Both the position numbers and the translations under genes were made by a program. From a virus, in IMG/VR virus record IMGVR_UViG_3300024433_000064, positions 1 to 22,491 of that record: DNA of 22,491 nt, one strand, 5' to 3'. How positions within the stretch are numbered: the first letter of the stretch is position 1; every line of letters begins with the position of its first letter. Below the pieces are notes generated by a model. That model was not told the origin of the DNA, searched no databases, and worked only from the letters and a program-made list of their open reading frames with translations. Of the stretch, positions 1 through 7,256 are shown one piece after another.

Positions 1-71
1 GTAAGAAACCATTTAGATTTATTCATATCTGTATCAGTGCAATCTTAAAAGAAATGGCAAAGAAGGTATAG
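1..71 (+). CDS. 3' end of an upstream gene (partial, unknown product)
   Basis: The third reading frame is open from the window edge to a TAG at 69-71 that directly abuts the ATG of the next gene at 72. The 22 visible residues end in a basic stretch (ILKEMAKKV). Abutting stop and start on the same strand fits the compact operon style of the rest of the window. The Shine-Dalgarno-like AAGAAGG of the next gene would lie inside this coding end. Too little is visible to assign a family. Confidence 0.45.
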   Translation, partial: KKPFRFIHICISAILKEMAKKV

Positions 72-746
72 ATGGCTAAGAAATATAATAATTTTAAAAA
101 GGATAGATTTTGTGTTATTGAAAAAGCAATCTCTCCTGATCTTGCAACATTTTGTTATAATTACTTTATGATGCAAAAACAGGTTTATGATACATGTATC
201 AAGGAAAGATACATTTCACCTTTTGAAACCATGTTAGGATATTACGAAGGTGCAGATGAACAAATTCCAAATACCTATTCACAATATTCTAACATTGCAT
301 TTGAAACCTTAATGCTCAAAATTCAACCCGCTATGGAAAAGGCAACAGGATTAAAACTGTATCCGAATTATACGTATGCAAGAATTTATAAACCTGGTGA
401 TGAACTTAAACGTCACAAGGATCGATTCTCTTGTGAAATCTCAACAACACTTAATTTAGGTGGAGATAAATGGCCAATTTATATTGAGCCTAATCCAACC
501 AAAGGGGGTGTGGTTAAAGACAGAGGATATGTTTCAGATATGACTAAGGGAATCAAAGTAGATTTGAAACCTGGAGACATGCTGGTTTATAGAGGAAATC
601 AACTCGAGCATTGGAGAGAACCTTTCAAAGGGAATGACTGTGCTCAAGTCTTTCTTCATTATAACAACTCTAAAACCAAAGGTTCTAAGGAGAACATGTT
701 TGACAAAAGACCCCATTTAGGTCTTCCATCTTGGTTTAAACGTTGA
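72..746 (+). CDS. 2-oxoglutarate/Fe(II)-dependent dioxygenase (prolyl-hydroxylase-like fold)
   Basis: Predicted 224-aa oxygenase of the 2OG-Fe(II) superfamily, which couples decarboxylation of 2-oxoglutarate to hydroxylation of a substrate using one Fe(II). The facial triad is visible: H115 and D117 in RHKDRFS and the distal H180 in LEHWREPF. R182 or K186 is a candidate for binding the 2OG carboxylate. The segment YARIYKPGDELKRHKD and the later LKPGDMLVYRGNQLEHW are typical of small dioxygenases common in marine phages. The start is supported by AAGAAGG about 8 nt upstream. It lies at the head of the visible virion operon, so a virion or host protein is a possible substrate, but the sequence does not show which. 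The family call is firm; the substrate is unknown. Confidence 0.85.
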   Translation: MAKKYNNFKKDRFCVIEKAISPDLATFCYNYFMMQKQVYDTCIKERYISPFETMLGYYEGADEQIPNTYSQYSNIAFETLMLKIQPAMEKATGLKLYPNYTYARIYKPGDELKRHKDRFSCEISTTLNLGGDKWPIYIEPNPTKGGVVKDRGYVSDMTKGIKVDLKPGDMLVYRGNQLEHWREPFKGNDCAQVFLHYNNSKTKGSKENMFDKRPHLGLPSWFKR

Positions 747-751
747 TATAA

Positions 752-804
752 CCTATTGAGAGCCAGAGATACCACCACATACCACCTCTCTGGCTCGTAA
801 TAGG
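752..804 (+). promoter_or_regulatory. Intergenic RNA hairpin that covers the Shine-Dalgarno of the next gene
   Basis: A perfect 10-bp inverted repeat (760-769 GAGCCAGAGA with 787-796) encloses a 17-nt loop. A second 6-bp arm (752-757 CCTATT with 799-804 AATAGG) extends it across a 2x2 internal loop. The right outer arm overlaps the Shine-Dalgarno TAGGAG at 801-806, seven bases before the ATG at 813. No U-run follows, so this is not a standard intrinsic terminator. The loop holds ATACCACC twice (769-776, 779-786). It could be a translational switch, an RNase III-type processing site, or a 3'-end stabiliser. Confidence 0.7.
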
Positions 805-812
805 AGATATTA

Positions 813-1646
813 ATGTTTTTTGGCGGCACATCATTTGCAGCAGCACCTTTCGCAGATCCAGGATTTAATCCTAATGCATTGGTCATTTTAAATGGTAATC
901 AGGTTAATACAGCTACAGGAACGGTAGGACTTGTTGGTAAAGCCAACATATTTCCAACAGGAAGCCAAGCTAATTTTAGTATAGGTAATTTAAGAGTTGC
1001 TGATGTTATTGGTGTTGATGGAATTGCAACAGCTCTTTCTACAGGAACCGTTACTGTTGCAGCGGGTGCCGCGATTGATGTAACAGGAAGTCAAGCTAAC
1101 TTTACTACAGGAACGGTGAACGTTGCAGATGTAGTTGGAGTTACAGGTAATAGAGTTAATTTAGAAACAGGTGATGTTACTTTAGTTGGTAAAGCAACCG
1201 TATTACCTAATGGCAGTGAAATTAATGTTGCTACAGGTACTGTTACTTTTCAATTTAAATATTCAGTTACAGGTTCAAGAGTTAATGTAGATACTGGAAC
1301 CGTATCTATTGTAGGTAAAGCAAATATACCTGCAACAGGATCACAGATTAATACAGACACAGGAGATATTACTGTTGTAGCAGATGCAAATGTTTCTGTT
1401 ACAGGATCAAGAACAAATATTGAAATTGGAAATGTTACAACAAAAGCAAATGCAACAGCTATTGTTACAACAAACAGACAAAATTTATCGACAGGAACAG
1501 TTATTGTTCAAGCCAAAGCAACGGTATTACCAGAAGGTAATGCATTTGAAGTTGCAGATGGTTCTGTATTAGTTAAAAAATGGGATGGTATTGTTCCAGG
1601 TGCAACTCAAACCTGGGTACCTATTCAAACAAGTAGAGGTTCATAA
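813..1646 (+). CDS. Repeat-built fibre/adhesin-like structural protein (paralogue of the next gene)
   Basis: A 277-aa protein opening with MFFGGTSFAAAPFADPG and then made almost entirely of about ten copies of a 22-residue unit, approximate consensus TGSxxNxxTGTVxVxxKAxVxx. It ends with WDGIVPGATQTWVPI. Regular Gly/Thr turns alternating with Val/Ile suggest a beta-solenoid or stacked beta-hairpin rod, as in phage fibres; this is inferred from pattern only. The ATG at 813 has TAGGAG as Shine-Dalgarno, inside the right arm of the upstream hairpin. The TAA overlaps the ATG of the next gene (TAATG), and that gene has the same N- and C-terminal signatures around only about three units. It probably belongs to the tail or receptor-recognition part of the virion. 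No enzyme motif is seen. Confidence 0.75.
   Translation: MFFGGTSFAAAPFADPGFNPNALVILNGNQVNTATGTVGLVGKANIFPTGSQANFSIGNLRVADVIGVDGIATALSTGTVTVAAGAAIDVTGSQANFTTGTVNVADVVGVTGNRVNLETGDVTLVGKATVLPNGSEINVATGTVTFQFKYSVTGSRVNVDTGTVSIVGKANIPATGSQINTDTGDITVVADANVSVTGSRTNIEIGNVTTKANATAIVTTNRQNLSTGTVIVQAKATVLPEGNAFEVADGSVLVKKWDGIVPGATQTWVPIQTSRGS
888..1562 (+). repeat. Degenerate tandem repeats of about 66 bp (22 codons)
   Basis: Within the gene starting at 813, about ten in-frame units of about 66 bp recur, marked by words such as ACAGGAAG(C/T)CAAGCTAA and ACAGGAACGGT. Units diverge at third codon positions and in parts of the amino acid sequence, so they are old or selected repeats rather than recent perfect duplications. 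The next gene carries about three units with the same spacing, indicating expansion or contraction by unit number. Confidence 0.7.
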
Positions 1647-1963
1647 TGTTTTTTGGAGGTAGTTCATTTGCAAGTTCACCATTCGCTGATCCAGGTGGAG
1701 TAAGTGTATTTGTATCTTTAAGTGGAAATAGAATAAATATAGATACAGGAACTGTTGGTATTTCAGCTTCTGCAAGAATATTACCAAATGGTTCAGAAGT
1801 AGAAATTACTATTGGTAATGTTACCATTAGAGTAAATAAAAATGTCCTTGTATCAGGTGCTCAAATAAACCTTGCAACGAACACCATAGATGTGATATCA
1901 TGGAACTCGATAATTCCAGGAGCGACTGGAGTTTGGATCCCAATCGATCCAGACAATCCGTAG
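1646..1963 (+). CDS. Short paralogue of the repeat-built structural protein
   Basis: A 105-aa protein sharing with its upstream neighbour the N-terminal signature MFFGGSSFASSPFADPGG and the C-terminal signature WNSIIPGATGVWIPI. The middle holds about three 22-residue units (SGNRINIDTGTV, NGSEVEITIGNV, SGAQINLATNTI). It is best read as a tandem duplicate with fewer repeat units. Its ATG overlaps the preceding stop (TAATG), so translation is probably coupled by re-initiation, aided by AGAGGT just upstream. It is likely a fibre-associated or tail-tip component. No membrane segment or catalytic motif is seen. Confidence 0.7.
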   Translation: MFFGGSSFASSPFADPGGVSVFVSLSGNRINIDTGTVGISASARILPNGSEVEITIGNVTIRVNKNVLVSGAQINLATNTIDVISWNSIIPGATGVWIPIDPDNP

Positions 1964-1970
1964 GAGAAAT

Positions 1971-2690
1971 ATGGCAAGTACTTATTCAAGTGATTTAAAA
2001 TTAGAGTTAATGACCACAGGTGAAAAATCTGGAACTTGGGGTACCATTACAAACACAAACTTACAACAACTCGAACAAGCTGTATCAGGTTATATTGAAA
2101 TTGATGTTGCATCAGCTGATGTTAATTTATCATTAGCAAATGGTGCTGTATCCAATGGTAAGAATTTATATATTAAACTAACAGGAACTTTAGCTGCAAA
2201 CCGAACAGTTACCATGCCAGACTCTGCGGAAAGAGTCTTTATTATAGAAGACGGAACTTCAAGATCTGCTTCTTTATTTTCTTTAACAGTCAAAACTGTA
2301 TCAGGAACAGGTGTTGCAATACCTATTGCTTCTAAAAATTTATTATATTCAGATGGAACAAATGTCAGTTTAGGAATTAGACATAAAGGATATGTTACTC
2401 CAGGTGCAACTTACACGACCGTCAATGGCGATCAAGTTTTAGTTGATACATCAGGAGGAGGAATTGGTGCTCCTGTAACCATCAATTTACCTGCATCTCC
2501 ATCTGTAGGAGATGAAGTTCACTTTATAGATAGTGGTAATAACTTAGCAGCAAATAATTTAACGATCGGAAGAAACAGTTCTAATATTTTAGGATCAGCT
2601 TCTGATTTAACTGTATCTACAAACTCTGCAGCGTTTACACTTGTATATGTCAACGCGACAAGAGGCTGGATCTATAAAGATAACATTTAG
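1971..2690 (+). CDS. Tail-fibre/virion structural protein (marine-phage family)
   Basis: A 239-aa protein starting MASTYSSDLKLELMTTGE, followed by GTWGTITNTNLQQLEQAVSG. These openings are characteristic of a structural protein family widespread in marine phages, often annotated as tail-fibre-like or virion structural. The middle and C-terminal parts are beta-rich and Ser/Thr/Gly/Asn-rich (LTGTLAANRTVTMPDS, VKTVSGTGVAIPI, LLYSDGTNVSLG, INLPASPSVGDEVHFIDSG). The last of these resembles a C-terminal head domain seen in many fibres. The start at 1971 is preceded by TAGGAG and lies seven bases after the previous stop. Family recognition is from memory of sequence patterns, so the precise virion location is uncertain. 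Confidence 0.7.
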   Translation: MASTYSSDLKLELMTTGEKSGTWGTITNTNLQQLEQAVSGYIEIDVASADVNLSLANGAVSNGKNLYIKLTGTLAANRTVTMPDSAERVFIIEDGTSRSASLFSLTVKTVSGTGVAIPIASKNLLYSDGTNVSLGIRHKGYVTPGATYTTVNGDQVLVDTSGGGIGAPVTINLPASPSVGDEVHFIDSGNNLAANNLTIGRNSSNILGSASDLTVSTNSAAFTLVYVNATRGWIYKDNI

Positions 2691-2698
2691 GAGGTCAC

Positions 2699-4600
2699 AT
2701 GCCTCTCGTTCAATACGGATTTAAGCCAGGCATAGACAAGCAAAATACAGCTGTTGGTGCTGAACAGCGTTGGGTGGATTCGGATAATGTTCGGTTTCGA
2801 TATGGACTTCCAGAAAAAGTTGGCGGTTGGTCTGCGTTAACTACAAACTCTATTGTGGGTGTTTCAAGAAAACTACACGCCTTTGTAGATTTAGATGGAA
2901 ACCGATATGTTGCGATTGGAACCGATAAATTTTTAATTTTATATTTTGAAGGTCAGTATTTTGACATTACACCTTTAAGAGCAACTTTATCTTCTGCGAC
3001 TATTGCAACAACAGATACATCTGCGGTTTGTGAAATTACAACTAGTGGAGCTCATGGTTTAATACCAGGTGATATTGTACTACTTGATAATGTTACTTTA
3101 CCTGGAGGAACCGGTTTTACGGATGCAGACTTTGAAGATAAATTATTTCAAGTGACAGGTGTTGGATCTACAACAACTTTTACAATTACACAGAGTTCAG
3201 CTGCAACAGCAACGGTATCAACAGGTGGAAGTATTGATATCAAACCTTATGAAAATATTGGTCCTGCTGAACAATCTTATGGATATGGTTGGGGTACCGA
3301 TACTTGGGGAGCAGGAGGATGGGGAGATGCATCATCTGCACAAGATGTTGTTCTTGAACCCGGTCTTTGGTCTTTAGATAATTTTGGAGAAGTCCTTATT
3401 GCAACCATTGCTAATGGTAAAACATTTACATGGAATGCAGGAGCAGTATCCGCAACAGCAACAAGAGCTTCTACAGGAACATCGGGATTTGAGACAACGA
3501 ATAATCCTACAGCTTCAAGATTAAGTTTAGTATCACCTACAACAAGGCACTTAATTCATCTTGGAACTGAAACAACGATTGGCACAGCATCATCTCAAGA
3601 TGATATGTTTATTAGATTTTCAGATCAAGAAGATATAAATGATTATACTGCAACTGCAATTAATAGTGCCGGTGATTTTAGATTACAAGATGGAACTAAA
3701 ATTATTGGTGCACTAAAAGCAAAAGAAACGATTCTGGTTTGGACAGACAATGCGCTTTACACCATGAAATTTATTGGTGCACCTTTTACGTTTGGTTTTG
3801 AACAAGTGGGAACCAACTGTGGTTTAATTGGTAAAAATGCTGTAATTGAAATAGATGGAGCTGCCTATTGGATATCCAATAATGGTTTTTTTATGTATGA
3901 TGGTACGGTTAAATCTTTACCCTGTTCTGTAGAAGATTTTGTTTATGACAATTTTGATACAACAAAAGGCCAACAAGTCTACGCTGGATTAAATAATTTG
4001 TATACAGAAGTTGTTTGGTATTATCCAAGTTCAGGTTCTGATTTTAACGATAGCTATGTTGTGTTTAATTATGCAGAACAAGTTTGGTATACAGGAACTG
4101 AGGCAAGAACATCTTGGATTGATGGTATTGTATATCCAAAACCTTTTGCTACTAAATTTGATTCTACTGCATCCGGCACATTTCCTACGGTGATTGGAGA
4201 AGATGGTTTAGGTCAAACGGTATTGTTTGAACACGAAGTTGGAACTGATCAAGTTAATCCAGATGGTTCTACAACAACAGTAACTTCTTTTATAAAATCA
4301 TTTGATTTTGATTTAGACGTACAAGGAAATGGTGAATTTTTTCTAGCTTTAAGACGTTTTGTACCTGATTTTAAAACATTAGAAAATAATGCTAAAGTAA
4401 CTTTAGCTGTAAAAAGATATCCTCAAGATTCTGATACCACAACAAGTTTAAGTCCTTTTACAATCAATTCTACGACACAGAAAAAAGACACGCGTGCGCG
4501 AGGACGTTTTTGTAATATTAAAATAGAAAATGATGGTCAAAGTGAAACATGGAGATTTGGTACACTTCGACTTGATTTACAACCAGATGGGAGAAGATAA
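2699..4600 (+). CDS. Tail hub / packaged-DNA-stabilisation-type structural protein
   Basis: A 633-aa protein with a very strong Shine-Dalgarno (AGGAGGT, 2690-2696). The N-terminus MPLVQYGFKPGIDKQN, followed by WVDSDNVRFRYGLPEKVGGW, is a pattern found in marine phage proteins annotated as P22 gp10-like stabilisation proteins or tail-tube-like proteins. The body alternates short beta-strands with aromatic and Gly-rich turns (YGYGWGTDTWGAGGWGD, FFMYDGTVKSLPC, EQVWYTGTEARTSW), consistent with a beta-propeller-like tail or neck protein. It sits between fibre-like genes and small virion genes, supporting a head-tail or tail role. Relationship to P22 gp10 is a hypothesis. Its TAA overlaps the next ATG. 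Confidence 0.6.
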   Translation: MPLVQYGFKPGIDKQNTAVGAEQRWVDSDNVRFRYGLPEKVGGWSALTTNSIVGVSRKLHAFVDLDGNRYVAIGTDKFLILYFEGQYFDITPLRATLSSATIATTDTSAVCEITTSGAHGLIPGDIVLLDNVTLPGGTGFTDADFEDKLFQVTGVGSTTTFTITQSSAATATVSTGGSIDIKPYENIGPAEQSYGYGWGTDTWGAGGWGDASSAQDVVLEPGLWSLDNFGEVLIATIANGKTFTWNAGAVSATATRASTGTSGFETTNNPTASRLSLVSPTTRHLIHLGTETTIGTASSQDDMFIRFSDQEDINDYTATAINSAGDFRLQDGTKIIGALKAKETILVWTDNALYTMKFIGAPFTFGFEQVGTNCGLIGKNAVIEIDGAAYWISNNGFFMYDGTVKSLPCSVEDFVYDNFDTTKGQQVYAGLNNLYTEVVWYYPSSGSDFNDSYVVFNYAEQVWYTGTEARTSWIDGIVYPKPFATKFDSTASGTFPTVIGEDGLGQTVLFEHEVGTDQVNPDGSTTTVTSFIKSFDFDLDVQGNGEFFLALRRFVPDFKTLENNAKVTLAVKRYPQDSDTTTSLSPFTINSTTQKKDTRARGRFCNIKIENDGQSETWRFGTLRLDLQPDGRR

Positions 4601-4779
4601 TGGCAAAAATTAATATAAGAATACCTGAACCTAAAACAGAATATGATGTTTCTAACCAAAAACAAATTAACAGAGCATTGACAACGATTGTAGAACAGTT
4701 AAATTCTACTTTTTTAAATGAACTCAAACAAGAGACTGAGAGGTTTACTTGGTTTAAATCTTCAGGGAGCAATAGCTAA
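4600..4779 (+). CDS. Small conserved-type virion-operon protein, 59 aa
   Basis: An open frame of 59 codons from ATG 4600 (within the TAATG overlap with the previous gene) to TAA 4777-4779, which again overlaps the next ATG. The protein begins MAKINIRIPEPKTEYD and continues with a helical, polar segment (QKQINRALTTIVEQLNSTFLNEL) that could form a coiled coil. It ends FTWFKSSGSNS. It completely fills the gap between two genes with overlaps at both ends, which strongly supports it as real. Function is unknown; a small tail or head-completion component or chaperone is possible from context. Confidence 0.8.
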   Translation: MAKINIRIPEPKTEYDVSNQKQINRALTTIVEQLNSTFLNELKQETERFTWFKSSGSNS

Positions 4780-5108
4780 TGGCAAATATATATAAGAATG
4801 CACAATTTGATTTGACAACTACAGATGCAACAGATATTTATACTGTTCCATCAAATTCAAGAGCCATTGTACAAAATATACACATGGCAAATGTTGGATC
4901 AGGAAACGTTGTAGTACACGCACATATTTATGATAATTCAGCAACGACTCAATATACGTTTGCAAAACATACAATTGCAGCATCTGACTCTCAAAGTATA
5001 GCAGACGGATCAATTGTGTTAGAAGAAAACGATATATTGCGAGTTCAAGCAGATAGTGCTAATGACATAGAAGGCACAGCTGCAATATTAGAAATTAACA
5101 GAGATTAG
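4779..5108 (+). CDS. Small virion structural protein (beta-rich, 109 aa)
   Basis: A 109-aa predicted beta-sandwich-like protein starting MANIYKNAQFDLTTTDATDIYTVPSNSRAIVQNIHMANVG (given here only as a recognition pattern spread over residues 1-40). It contains VHAHIYD, and near the end LEENDILRVQADSANDIEGTA followed by a terminal ILEINRD. Similar small proteins recur in marine phage tail modules and are usually left as hypothetical; a decoration, neck or tail-tip role is plausible. The start overlaps the preceding stop (TAATG). The stop codon is part of the Shine-Dalgarno region of the next gene (TTAGGAGG). Confidence 0.65.
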   Translation: MANIYKNAQFDLTTTDATDIYTVPSNSRAIVQNIHMANVGSGNVVVHAHIYDNSATTQYTFAKHTIAASDSQSIADGSIVLEENDILRVQADSANDIEGTAAILEINRD

Positions 5109-5115
5109 GAGGAAC

Positions 5116-5364
5116 ATGCCGTTTAAAGAAGAAGGATCAGTCGCATACACTATGATCAATGGTAAAAAGGTGCCAGTAGTTAAATGTGAGACTGAAGTCG
5201 TTTTAAGAAACAAGGATACCAACATAGAATACAATTCAGATGCTGAAGCAGAAGCAGATATTGCTGACCCAAATACCCCTACAACTAGGGAACAAATCGT
5301 TAGATCTGTTAAGATAAAAGTAGCTGCAATGCCGCCTTTAGGAGCTGCTTCTAAAGACTTGTAA
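5116..5364 (+). CDS. Hypothetical small acidic protein, 82 aa
   Basis: An 82-aa protein preceded by a perfect Shine-Dalgarno (AGGAGG, 5107-5112). The first half is beta-like (VAYTMINGKKVPVVKCETEVVLRN). The centre is strongly acidic and Ala-rich (SDAEAEADIADPNTP), followed by a basic amphipathic strand or helix (TTREQIVRSVKIKVAAMPPLG). No catalytic motif or membrane segment is seen. It lies between virion-type genes and just before the HlyC-like gene, one base away, so it is in the same operon. Function unknown. Confidence 0.65.
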   Translation: MPFKEEGSVAYTMINGKKVPVVKCETEVVLRNKDTNIEYNSDAEAEADIADPNTPTTREQIVRSVKIKVAAMPPLGAASKDL

Positions 5365-5365
5365 A

Positions 5366-5818
5366 ATGCATGAAAATGCATTAAACTTGACAAAACAGGA
5401 AATCCCTGCGGACATACAGAAGGTCATTGGTCTGTATAAAAAATTTAGCCGATATGCTGATAATACCCAAGAGGAAATTTATTATCACATTTTGCCGTCC
5501 TTCCAATTAAACCAATGCAAAATCCATTATAATAATGGTGAACTTATTGGCTTTACAAACTGGGCCTTTTTAAGTCCTGAAGTTGAGCGCAGGTTTTTAC
5601 AAACAACTGAATTAAAACCTGAAGACTGGAACAGTGGTTTCATCGCTTGGCATATTGATACGGTTTGTGTAAAAAACATAAACAAAATTATGGCTTGGAC
5701 AAAAACTTATTTTAAAAATTTGTTAAGTGTAGGTGAAGGTTTAAACTGGATCCGAGTTAATAAAGATGGTAAAATAACAAGATGTTCAGTTAAATACAAA
5801 AGAGAGTTTCATGGGTAG
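5366..5818 (+). CDS. HlyC-like (RTX toxin-activating lysine acyltransferase family) protein
   Basis: A 150-aa protein whose centre matches the HlyC/RtxC family layout. LPSFQLNQCKI (43-53) corresponds to LPAIQANQ of HlyC; GFTNWAFLSPEVERRF (62-77) to the SWANLS segment; LKPEDWNSGFIAWHID (83-98) to VAEDWTSGDRKWFID; and WIRV (128-131) to IRV. HlyC enzymes move an acyl chain from acyl-carrier protein to a toxin lysine. The aspartate of the WFID motif is kept (D98). The catalytic His of HlyC, 13 residues before LP, seems to be replaced by Tyr, while another His (H41) lies two residues before LP. Activity is therefore uncertain. It is one base after the previous gene and overlaps the next by 8 nt, embedded among virion genes, with no RTX toxin visible nearby. 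Confidence 0.7.
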   Translation: MHENALNLTKQEIPADIQKVIGLYKKFSRYADNTQEEIYYHILPSFQLNQCKIHYNNGELIGFTNWAFLSPEVERRFLQTTELKPEDWNSGFIAWHIDTVCVKNINKIMAWTKTYFKNLLSVGEGLNWIRVNKDGKITRCSVKYKREFHG

Positions 5819-7256
5819 TTCAGTCTCTAGAATAGTTAAAAAAGTAACAAAACCAATTAAAAAAATAGCATCAAGTCCTATTGGACAAATTGCAATGGCA
5901 GCTTACTTAGGTCCTGCTGCTGCAAGTTCTGGTTTCTTAAGTGGTATGAATCCAATTGTTAGAAATGCGATTTTAAACGCTGCAACTCAAAAACTAACGA
6001 CAGGAGATGTTGATCTAAAGTCCGCTATTGCATCGGGTGCAATATCAGGTGGTATACCTCAAACAGGAATATTAAGTGGAATTGAAAATCCAATGTTAAA
6101 AAGTGCAGCTACAACTGCATTATCAAATGTAGGAGGTTCTTTAGTTACAGGACAAAAAATAGATCCAAAACAAATTGCATTAGCTAGTGCATTAAGTGGA
6201 GGAATTACAGGATTACAACAAAGCGGTAAACTACCTTACTACCAACAAGTACAAGAAAAATTAGGTTTCCAACCAACTCAACCTGACACTACTGGAACAG
6301 GGACTAGAGATATATCAGCTATTGCTGGAATGGAACAAACCGATACTCAATTGGGTATTGGTCAACCTGCTGCACCCATAACTGAAACTCCAGAATATTC
6401 TGGATCTGCAGGTCAAGGTTATGATGTAGATATGGGTTATGAGCCAACTGTTAAAGATGTAGGTGGAGTAAAAGTTACTGGACCAGCTCCTTTAGGTACA
6501 CCAGGTACTGCAACAGATACAACAGCAACTACAGATTCAGGTACATTTACGACAAAACAAGCATTTGATAACTTCATGCAAAATAAAACCCCTGGAAATG
6601 CATTAGATGTTTTAAAAACAGCAGTAATGAATAATAAAATGATTACAGGAATTACATTAGCTTCGTTAGCTTCCTCAGCTGCAATGCCTAAACAACCAGG
6701 TGAATCAGATGAAGAATATCAAAAAAGATTAGGTGAAGTTGAAAACTATGTTAGAAGATATGGGTCAAACTTAAATTTACCACAAGAACAAATTAATAGA
6801 ATATTATCAAACGTAAGAGCTGAATCTTCTGGTGATATAGCTTATGATTTTGCAAATGGTGGAAGAGTAATGAGAAACATGGGTGGTCCTGGAAATTTTT
6901 CTTTAGGTGATTTAACTCGATTTATAGATGTGAATCCTAGAGACGGAATTGATGATAGAGATCCGATGAATGGAATGGGTGTTAGAACTATGGCCATGGG
7001 TGGAGGAATTATGGGAATACCTGTGAGAGATAATGGTATGGGTGTTCAAGAATTAGATTATAGACAAGAGGGTGGTTTTGTGCCAGTAGGTATAAAAGAA
7101 AAAGCTGATGACGTTCCTGCCATGTTATCTAAAAACGAATTTGTCATGACTGCTGATGCTGTAAAAGGAGCAGATCCTGAAGGAAAAGGAGATGTTGAAA
7201 GAGGGGCACAAGCAATGTATGATACAATGAAAAGATTGGAGTCTAAAATAGCATAA
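5811..7256 (+). CDS. Putative internal virion protein with C-terminal 'LSxxEFVMTADAV' motif
   Basis: A 481-aa protein. The N-terminus is basic (SRIVKKVTKPIKKI) followed by a hydrophobic Ala/Gly-rich stretch (about 25-45) that could insert in a membrane or pack as helices. The middle is Thr/Gly/Pro/Gln-rich and looks disordered (about 155-245). The last third is rich in Gly/Met (GGRVMRNMGG, MAMGGGIMGIP) and ends with DDVPAMLSKNEFVMTADAV, a motif that recurs at the ends of large marine phage structural proteins. It overlaps the HlyC-like gene by 8 nt and the next gene by TAATG. Position before other Ala/Gln-rich and giant proteins suggests an internal core or ejection protein. Function is inferred. 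Confidence 0.65.
   Translation: MGSSVSRIVKKVTKPIKKIASSPIGQIAMAAYLGPAAASSGFLSGMNPIVRNAILNAATQKLTTGDVDLKSAIASGAISGGIPQTGILSGIENPMLKSAATTALSNVGGSLVTGQKIDPKQIALASALSGGITGLQQSGKLPYYQQVQEKLGFQPTQPDTTGTGTRDISAIAGMEQTDTQLGIGQPAAPITETPEYSGSAGQGYDVDMGYEPTVKDVGGVKVTGPAPLGTPGTATDTTATTDSGTFTTKQAFDNFMQNKTPGNALDVLKTAVMNNKMITGITLASLASSAAMPKQPGESDEEYQKRLGEVENYVRRYGSNLNLPQEQINRILSNVRAESSGDIAYDFANGGRVMRNMGGPGNFSLGDLTRFIDVNPRDGIDDRDPMNGMGVRTMAMGGGIMGIPVRDNGMGVQELDYRQEGGFVPVGIKEKADDVPAMLSKNEFVMTADAVKGADPEGKGDVERGAQAMYDTMKRLESKIA

Noticed and set aside
3159-3377. Gln/Leu-rich 72-codon open frame inside the 633-aa gene
   Set aside because: It is a frame-shifted reading of Thr/Ala-rich codons (ACA/GCA/CAA); no start signal and no independent support.
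5387-5416. TTGACA inside the HlyC-like gene, as an internal promoter
   Set aside because: No acceptable -10 box lies 16-18 nt downstream, and the bases are explained by coding (LTKQ).
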